Shown piece by piece: positions 57,116-64,000 of a DNA stretch of 64,000 bases (its first letter is position 1; each line of letters opens with the position of its first letter). The notes beneath the pieces were generated by a model that saw only the letters and a list, made by a program, of their open reading frames with translations, was not told the origin of the DNA and ran no database searches. The position numbers and the translations under genes were made by a program. The stretch is from Spisula solida (taxonomy: Eukaryota; Mollusca; Bivalvia; Venerida; Mactridae). Location of the stretch: NCBI GenBank assembly GCA_947247005.1, contig OX365947.1, positions 5,809,030 through 5,873,029 of the forward strand, in the 5' to 3' direction.

Positions 57116-57845
57116 AGTGTGCTCAACTAAAAAGGCGAACGCATCACTGGATTATGTTTCCTTTCCAGAAATCATATAGTTTTCATGCCACATCGGCTTT
57201 TATAAAGGTCATAAACTACTAAATGCATACGCGACCCAAAATCGGATAGACTCAAATAGTCCTTACAGAAACTTCTGTTTGCTTGGAAATGGTGATATGC
57301 CTTGATAAAATGGAACTAGAATCATCTTTTTGATTTAAAGGTATTGTATACATGTAGTTGAATGAGTGAATGTGTTTCATCTTGAATATTTTGAGATTTT
57401 GGCATATTTGACAAAGCGAAAGTAGACTAGGGTAAAACCCACATTGGATCAGTCCGCGCGTCAGTAAAAATTTGTCGACCGCCTTTGACGAACAAAATCT
57501 TTCTTATATTAAACATGACCCCCAGTTTTTTTGGTCTTGTTCTGTAGCTGAAACATACTGCTTATCAATGATATAGGTCTGTCAACTGGCCATAGACTTT
57601 AACATGATATAATCTGGGGCTGACAATTGTCACTTTACATTGAGCTAAAGAACAATTTTATTTAGTGGTTTGTGACCTAAAAGAACATATTCGTATATCT
57701 TACCTCTCACCTTTCAGGAAAGATAGGTTTGATAATCTTTCAATTAAAGTCTAAATAAATGATGTAATCTAATTTGTCCTAATATTGTACAGGTGTGGTT
57801 ATATGCGATATCACATTGATATTAGTTTATCGCACAATCTTTTCA
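57116..57845. other. Intron of gene B, nothing recognised
   Basis: No exon or known repeat family was seen in this stretch. Confidence 0.5.
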
Positions 57846-57930
57846 GGTTGTTGCGATAGCCGAGCGGTCTAACGCGTTTGCATTTCGCATTGCTAGGCGC
57901 CGTAAAGTATAGGTCTGAACCCCACAATAG
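57846..57930 (+). repeat. tRNA-Leu-like SINE head
   Basis: GTTGCGATAGCCGAGCGGTC is a classic 5' acceptor stem plus box A of a type II tRNA. Box B is degraded (AGGTCTGAACCCC). The core GGCGCCGTAAAGTATAGG links it to the 15.7-kb SINE. A functional tRNA is unlikely because the 3' acceptor strand does not pair with the 5' strand. Confidence 0.6.
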
Positions 57931-58242
57931 GTTCAAACTACCTACTTGTATATTATTGTCAATTTCTCTCAAAAACAGAATCACAATGATAATTTGATTT
58001 CCTTAATTCATCAAAATAATGTTTCAAGATCTGATATTTTAGTGGAATTTAAGTTTTAACATTATGTTAACAGACACTATCATGGAGGAGTGAATTTCAA
58101 ATATAAAATCGCTTATCCGTATAGACGAAATTTGATTCTCGATCGAAAAGAAACCAAAATGAATGTTTTACCAATATGCATCACACATATAAGTAGGCTT
58201 ACACTATGAATTTTTATACTAGCGCAAATAAGCCATTCTCAC

Positions 58243-58524
58243 CATTTGCTTTCAATTGATAATGAGCGTAATTTGTTCCGTATTGATTCTCCATTTTCAC
58301 CGTATACTTTCCAAAATCTGGTATTGATGTTGTATTGAATTCTAGGATCGACGTATCTTCAAAATCATGTTGAATCACTGAGGACGTAAAATCAGCCCCA
58401 TCATCACGGTACCACGTATAATTTGGAAACGGCATTCCTTGTGCTTTTAAACTTAAGAACGCAAAACGTCCAAGCAATGTTGTAACTGTAAAATTGTTTT
58501 TCTGATATGTTGGTCTGGGAGAAC
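58243..58524 (-). CDS. Gene B exon: third Ig-like domain, without the canonical cysteines
   Basis: Acceptor tatctgtttcag, donor GTGAGA, 282 bp (94 codons), phase 1-1. The Ig pattern is clear: FLSLKAQGMPFPNYTWYRDD for strands B-C with the invariant Trp, and SIPDFGKYTVKMENQYG for E-F-G with the tyrosine corner. But the B-strand Cys is Leu/Ser (FLSLKA) and the F-strand Cys is Val or Lys (YTVKM), so no core disulphide can form. There is no cysteine in the exon. Confidence 0.88.
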
Positions 58525-58664
58525 CTGAAACAGATAGTGACACATGTGCCAGTTTATTTACAATATTCACATTTGGTTATTCAGAATATATATTAATATT
58601 TTACAAAAATCAAAATTTATATGTTTTCAAATTAAAAAAATAAATTAAAAAAATACAAGAAAAT

Positions 58665-58760
58665 AATATAAAATCCGACAGGAAGGCAACAGTCAACAGA
58701 AATAGCAGAGCACGAAAGACACAAAGAGGAATATAGAACAAGGAAAAATCTCATATAACC
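58665..58760 (-). repeat. Dispersed repeat fragment
   Basis: aaaatccgacaggaaggcaa, aacagaaatagcagagcac is a diverged 3' part of the VNTR-bearing family. Confidence 0.5.
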
Positions 58761-58859
58761 AGTACATGCCACAATGGCCAAGACTAAACTGAATAAACTA
58801 GAGCTGTCGCCATTCGGCAGACTAATATAACCCCGCCGGCAAAGGGCAATAATTCTGCC

Positions 58860-59050
58860 AAATTTTATCGCAGCGCAAATTCCTTTCTTCATGCACATCT
58901 ATTCATCTGTGAAAGTTTGAGCGAAATCCTGCCAAAACTGTAGGAGAAGTTGCGTCCACAAGAATGCGTCTACGGACAGACAAACAGTCGGACAGACGGA
59001 CAAGCTGAATCCAGTATACCCCCTTACAACTCGTTGTGCAGGGGTATACG
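58860..59050. repeat. Dispersed non-coding repeat (bivalve type)
   Basis: atctgtgaaagtttgagcga through agacaaacagtcggacagac to cccttacaactcgttgtgca. It lies 85 bp below the second Ig exon's donor. Confidence 0.45.
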
Positions 59051-59134
59051 TACCCCTGATGCTACACAGCTACAAAGCCTTACTTTGTGTAAATTTGGCC
59101 CATTTTTTAAAATTTAACAATAAGGTATACTTAC

Positions 59135-59416
59135 ACATTACCGTGACATTGTGACCACGTGTTACGTTGACGCCATTATTTAGACTGTTGATACCTGTGC
59201 ATTCCCAGTATCCTGTATAGTCACATGTTGCAGGAGGCGATACGAGGGTCACGCCAGCATGATCAGTGTGTGCTTCCAAAAAGCCATTGCCCGTATCTCT
59301 ATTCCGAATGGTCCAATCCGCAGCAGGGTTGGCCTCAAAGTTACATTCTATCGAAAACGTTTGATTTTCCATCAAGGTATATGGTGTTACAAGAAAGTCG
59401 AGGATTCTAGCAGCAA
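59135..59416 (-). CDS. Gene B exon: second Ig-like domain
   Basis: Acceptor attaatttcag, donor GTAAGT, 282 bp (94 codons), phase 1-1. FSIECNFEANPAADWTIRN gives the B-strand Cys and C-strand Trp; ATCDYTGYWECTGINSLN gives the D-x-G-x-Y/W-x-C F-strand. An extra Cys (TCDY) precedes it. Sequons NQT, NVT and a second NVT are present. Same length as the third Ig exon. Confidence 0.9.
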
Positions 59417-59743
59417 CTGAAATTAATTCGAGTGATTGTTCGTTTACTAGTATTGTGCTTTGCGTAAGTTGGCAAAATGTGTCAATCAAAGTCTAGAGCG
59501 ACCAAATGTCATAAACAGCTTTCCTGAAAACATCATTATCAATCCGTACACACTAACTCTATCGTATTTCTCTGCATGAGGAGAACGGGACTATAGAGAC
59601 TATAGACAAAGCCATGGAAGAGCACAAACTGTTCAACTTACGTTTCAATAAGTTCGACCAATATACATTAATTCTATACACAATGTCCAGTATTCTATAT
59701 GGTATTTGGAATAAATAGTTTATAAAAATAGTTTGTGACTTAC

Positions 59744-60007
59744 ACTGTACATCGACCGTAATGACTTCAACAGTCTTGTTAACATCAGCTCCCGTAATTG
59801 ACGTATTCAATGCATGGCAAATGTAATCCCCGGATGCCGTATTTTTGATGTCCAAAATTTCCAATCTGTCGCCATCTTGATAAAAACTACTTTTCGTGTC
59901 GTTTTTAGTCCAGTAAACGCGTAGATTTGGAGTTTTATCCGACACGTTACATATTACTAACAAATTATCTCCTTCCAAAATGGTATACTTCCGTTTAGCT
60001 TCGGTGC
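59744..60007 (-). CDS. Gene B exon: first Ig-like domain
   Basis: The phase-1 acceptor is gtatattaaag just above 60007; the open frame extends a little further up, but other AGs give the wrong phase or stops. Donor GTAAGT. 264 bp, 88 codons. TILEGDNLLVICNVSD has the B-strand Cys, LRVYWTKND the Trp, and LEILDIKNTASGDYICHALN the canonical F strand (SGDYIC). Joined to the signal exon it starts APTGTEAKRKY, a reasonable mature N-terminus. Confidence 0.9.
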
Positions 60008-60159
60008 CTTTAATATACAAATCAAAAGTGGCGTTAACAGTTATGCTGTTTCTATTTTAAAAACTAGAATAAAATAAACAAAGTAACTTAATTATTACAT
60101 TACCATAAATCAGGACCTTTTCGGTATAAGCCTAATCAGTGTTTGCTATAACAAAGATA

Positions 60160-60300
60160 ATGAAAAATCGGACATGAAAGGCCGCGCTCAACTGAAACTG
60201 CCTGGCACAGAATACAGAAACAACACGGACCACATTCACAAGGCACAATGCCCAACACAAAACGGAACAAGAAAAAAAAATCGCCGAAAGTCCAATTTTC
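60160..60300 (-). repeat. Dispersed VNTR-family fragment in intron 1 of gene B
   Basis: atcggacatgaaaggccgcg, ctcaactgaaactgcct, caaggcacaatgcccaac. Confidence 0.6.
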
Positions 60301-60350
60301 CGCTGTCTAAAAATCTTCAGTTTTATAAAATGTTATGAATTTCCACTTAC

Positions 60351-60411
60351 CTGTAGGTGCACATACAGCAATTGCAGCCAAGATAACAATAGTGAATATA
60401 ATATGATCCAT
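60351..60411 (-). CDS. Gene B first coding exon: signal peptide
   Basis: ATG at 60411-60409 followed by MDHIIFTIVILAAIAVCAPT, a typical signal peptide (hydrophobic core ILAAIAV, cleavage likely after VCA). Donor GTAAGT in phase 1, matching the first Ig exon. The bases before ATG (gacataaac) include an A at -3. No TATA box in the right orientation was recognised upstream. Confidence 0.88.
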
Positions 60412-60578
60412 GTTTATGTCATGTCAATGTCCGAGTGACTGAGAGTATAAATATGTACTATTTCAACACAGGAAGTATTGAGGTGTGATTATGAGGACCC
60501 TGGACTTGAACATATCTTTGCTTTATCTGGCATGGATTGTGAAATAACGGATGTGTAAACACTACGTATCATACTTGT

Positions 60579-60604
60579 GATATATATATATATATATATA
60601 TATA
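60579..60604. repeat. (TA)n microsatellite
   Basis: About thirteen ta units, some 170 bp upstream of the gene B start codon. Confidence 0.9.
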
Positions 60605-60659
60605 CTCCTGTAAATATTTAACTAAGGTGTAGGTGGTTTGGTCACGAGACCTAAAGGAA

Positions 60660-60976
60660 AAATGATACTAATCAAATTAAACCGGACAAGGAAAACACCA
60701 TTCAACAGAAAGAGCAGGACACTAAGAAACCAACAACAGAAAACAGGCACAATCGTACAATGAATCCAATTAAAAAGATAATAAACAATCGGACATGGAA
60801 ATCAGTACCCAACGTTAAAAGCCGAGCATAGAATACATAAGCACGCATAAAAGAACAACAAGAAATCATAGTGAGAATCACAAGGACAACCATCAAAATG
60901 AACAAGGTAGAAGTGAAACGTCGCAGTGACAAACAACCGACTCACCACTTCAACAGCGTAGCCATGTGAGCAGGCC
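60660..60976 (-). repeat. Diverged dispersed-repeat sequence
   Basis: Two successive diverged 3' blocks (ggacaaggaaaacaccattc ; aatcggacatggaaatcag) of the VNTR-bearing family. Related sequence in the other orientation appears after 61190. Confidence 0.45.
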
Positions 60977-61190
60977 CCGATCTCCCGAAGCATCTCAACT
61001 TTAGCTGAATCTCATCTCAAATATTGACTTTCGTCTTTGGGGTAATTTCCACTAGAGGCTGGAATCAAAATTGGCATCATTACACAAAAACATAATTCTG
61101 AGTTTATTGCAGTAAAATCCATGTGCAAAATCTCAATTTGAGTTGAGATTTCTACTTGAGATGCTTCGGGAGTTTTGGGCCCGTTCCTGT
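60977..61190. mobile_element. Inverted-repeat MITE (tcccgaagcatctcaa)
   Basis: ctcccgaagcatctcaact plus further arms are inverted at 61150-61175 (ttgagatgcttcgggag), about 45-bp imperfect TIRs around a 120-bp core. Confidence 0.7.
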
Positions 61191-61599
61191 CTGCTGGCTC
61201 ATGTTCCGGATACGTCTGATAGAGGCGTCATGCTCTCGGAGTAAGTTGTCTTCCTCTTGGAGCTGTTCAGTTTCATGTTCTGTTCTTATTTGTAGTCGTT
61301 ATTGTAACTTGTGCTTGTGGTATACATATGCCTGCTCTTTTTCGTGGGTTCTTTTGTGTCCTACTGTTTCTGGTATGTATTGATTCCATTTCTAATCCCC
61401 TTGTTTAAGGATGTTGAAGCGGTTTGGATCCCACATTCAGATTTTGTTCAAATTTTGCCTGGAAGTAAAGTAATCTATTCTGACACAAACTATGACGAAA
61501 AAACGCTAGGCCACCGAACTCATTGTTCGAGTATTCAGCTCTGTTTGAAGTGTGTATACATATTTTTATAATTAAATTAAAATTATTAAATTGGTGTTG

Positions 61600-63220
61600 T
61601 TGTTCAAATATCACATTTTTTAAATGATGACTGTGATCTAAATTATAAAATCTGTTCCAATATAGTTTGGGTACAATTAGTTATACATGACCAAGAAACC
61701 AAAATGGTATATTTAATTTTTGTCTAATACATATTGCTCTTTACCCAACCAACTTCCTATTTAATGCAGCAAATAACACCAAATTTAATGTAAAATCCTT
61801 ATTACTTTTTCCTACATTAAACTTTTTTTTAACTATTTTGTTAAATAAGTCTAGTGGTATACAATGTAGATCTTCAAAATTCTGCAATCACATACATGTC
61901 GCTGAGGTATCTTTTTCGAAAAGTTTGATTTGTTTTGGTTAATTTTGGCATAAATGCTGACAAACCGATGGAAACGCTTTAAATAAAATTCGTTGAACAC
62001 GAAAACACAAACACACACTAAACAAACATTACTCCCCCAAAAGCAATATTAATAGCTTTATTTTTTTTTTACCCCACCCACGGAGTTACATGTTGAGCGC
62101 GGGAAAATGGCCGACCATGTTGACCATTATCTCTCAGTACACAGTTTCTGATCTGATCTGATTAGCTATGGTGAGATTTCTACCTTATAATTATCAATTG
62201 ACAATTATTTTTATCTAACGTGTTTTTTATCTTTTTACTGTAAAGAGAGCAATTTCAACCATATACCCAGCCTATTCGATATATCAACCAAATTTACAAA
62301 TATGACATCCAAATCAAGGAATAACAAAAGAGATAATAACTTCGGTCTTTTTATTACTTTTCTATATATTCTCTTTTTTCCTCAAAATATTGAGTTTGTA
62401 CTTACGACCTTCTAATTCTTAGCACGATATGTAGTGGCTTTAAATGGTCTCGTGTACAGAATATTACTGATTTTAACAAACAATGTGTGACTATGTACGC
62501 CAATAAAATAAAACGTGCAAGTAGAATTTCTCAACTTTGCATTTATTCAACTGACAGTTAAGTGTTAGTAACGTGCTTTAAGTTACATATGGGTTAAAAT
62601 CACATATAAATAATTCAAATCAAACGTCACTGTTGTAATCCTCTGTAACACATCAGTCACCATCTATTATCAGGAACATATAACATCCGCTTGTAGAAAA
62701 CTGTATTAGAGGGGCATGCCCAGAAACTTGAGTGTCTTGGTTTGCATACACCAAAATTGCGTTTATCACTTGTAAAACCAACTATTACCGAAAAGTCAAA
62801 GAAGAATTTGACTTAAAAATTCACTCTATAACGCGCGCTTCGATATTTGTATATCGATTTGAATAAAAGGCTGTCAGCCTTTTAATGACGACAACGATAT
62901 TTAGTAATTTTTGAAATATTACTTAGGTATTAAAATGATACCAATTTGATTGCTATTCGAGACACCTCAGTTCCACGGTATGCCACTTTAATAATCGATA
63001 AATCATTACTAATAGGTGACTAGATCTACATGTAACATGTTTTCGTTACAATTTGAGACAGCAACGTTTGTCGTAGTCCTGAATGCTAATAAGTTGTCGA
63101 TTCTTATTCTCTTCTCAAAACATATGTGTATATATTCGTATGCTCAGTTTCTATTTGATCCATAAAACGTTTCTTCCATTTCGCCGACTATATGCTGCTC
63201 CTGTTGATCTGCAATATATA
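61600..63220. other. Upstream DNA, little recognised
   Basis: A fragment of MITE family A lies at about 62361-62425 (tattgagtttgtacttacga, ccttctaattctta). No exon was seen. Confidence 0.5.
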
Positions 63221-63527
63221 CACTCAGGGACTTAATAAATGCACATTTTATATAATGGTAAATTTTACAATGTTATTATTCATTAAAGGTGTTTACAATT
63301 CCCACACATCAGACGCAGTTATTTAATTAGGTTACTTCAAATATTTCAGCGAAATAGGTCAACATATAACATTTTAACGATGGTTTCTTTGTAGAAGTTC
63401 AGCTAGGCTCAATTCACATTTTGGCTATTCTAATGCTCCTTGGACACAGCGACATTCTATGTACGTATTTAAGCCTTATCGATAATAGCCCAATGAAACA
63501 CTTTGGCGTTTATTTAGTCCCTGAGTG
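63221..63527. mobile_element. TA-flanked MITE (cactcagggact)
   Basis: cactcagggacttaataaat at the left and tttatttagtccctgagtg at the right are inverted, with TA outside each; 307 bp without an ORF. Likely Tc1/mariner type. Confidence 0.75.
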
Positions 63528-64000
63528 TATTATATAAACGATAATTACTATTCTAACACTGTCTGTATTTTGTTCCATGTAAACGTATAGAGCTGTAGCG
63601 TTATCTAATAAACGGTTTATCACGGTAGAATTTCGGCTGTTTAATTTATCTCCCGCGTATAATTCGCGATTTTTATCAAAGAAATTTACGTCTTGTTTAT
63701 TTCATGACGTCATGAATTGTGACGTCACCATAGAGCGCGATGTTTTGCGTAATTTTCTTTTCGTAGCGCTTATGTTTATTTATTTGATTATTTTTATATT
63801 CTAGCAACATGTTATTGCATGTATCAATTCATATGCGTTAACGTGAAATACGTAATTGGAATTTGGCGTTAAATAAGCATTAGTTTGGCGACAAATAAAG
63901 ATAACAGTAAAGCTTAAAATTTCCAGGGGCGTACGTTACGATTCTTTGAACAGCGGAAGTTGTCTATAGCAACATGATAAATAACTCACCAACTTCGCAA
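63528..64000. other. Right edge, nothing firm
   Basis: Two CRE-like palindromes (tgacgtca at 63705-63712 and 63720-63727) lie close together. No gene start was seen within the window. Confidence 0.35.

Larger units (their letters stand above)
54702..60411 (-). other. Gene B: Ig/fibronectin type I membrane protein (multi-exon locus)
   Basis: This groups the exons listed below: signal peptide, Ig1, Ig2, Ig3, FN3 (two exons), transmembrane exon and two short tail exons. All boundaries except the one inside FN3 are phase 1. The summed coding length (61+264+282+282+143+169+141+54+62 nt) is 1458, exactly 486 codons including the stop, so the model closes in frame. The protein is an immunoglobulin-superfamily cell-surface receptor or adhesion molecule. 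The ligand is unknown. Invertebrate IgSF proteins of this layout act in cell adhesion or immune recognition; which applies here cannot be told. The neighbouring gene A lies on the same strand, about 19.5 kb downstream. Confidence 0.8.

Noticed and set aside
57846..57930. Functional tRNA-Leu gene
   Set aside because: Box B is degraded and the acceptor stem does not close.

Overview
The window is eukaryotic, AT-rich and intron-rich. About 5 kb is exon. The rest is intron or intergenic DNA crowded with small inverted-repeat elements, tRNA-derived SINEs, LINE remnants and minisatellites. Several non-coding repeats (about 19.15-19.39, 41.79-41.93, 53.3-53.66 and 58.86-59.05 kb) look like dispersed repeats I associate with bivalve genomes, and the dispersed family with an internal 53-bp VNTR recalls tandem-repeat-bearing elements described in bivalves. 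A bivalve mollusc is my best guess; this is inference, not a database match.

Two genes can be supported, both on the minus strand. Gene A (exons from about 35.22 kb down to 36 bp) encodes a modular extracellular protein. In protein order it has three LDL-receptor class A modules (35109-35222, 22588-22698, 21332-21445), about 20 six-cysteine EB/EGF-like modules (18945-19097 down to 4477-4677), part of a von Willebrand A domain (1436-1692), and a calcium-binding EGF module (36-191). All cysteine-rich exons are phase 1-1. Several are exactly 132 bp (44 codons), and one exon is exactly 5 x 132 bp. The first exon and the 3' end are not seen; the 5' end was not found upstream of 35222 and the 3' end probably lies outside the window.

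Gene B (60411 down to about 54.70 kb) appears complete. It encodes a type I membrane protein: signal peptide, three Ig-like domains (the third without the usual cysteines), one fibronectin III domain split by a phase-0 intron, a transmembrane helix and a short cytoplasmic tail. The tail exons are inferred; the model with both tail exons closes in frame at 485 residues.

Layout: 0-23 kb, gene A EB/LDLa exons with intronic elements; 23-35 kb, one 12.4-kb gene A intron holding inverted-repeat elements, a decayed LINE and palindromes; 35.1-35.2 kb, the most upstream gene A exon found; 35.2-54.7 kb, no host exons found but a TIR element with a 135-codon ORF, a 5'-truncated LINE, SINE and pogo-like elements, a 53-bp VNTR and a 39-bp minisatellite of about 40 units; 54.7-60.4 kb, gene B; 60.4-64 kb, upstream DNA with more inverted-repeat elements. 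No rRNA gene, CRISPR array or functional tRNA was seen.
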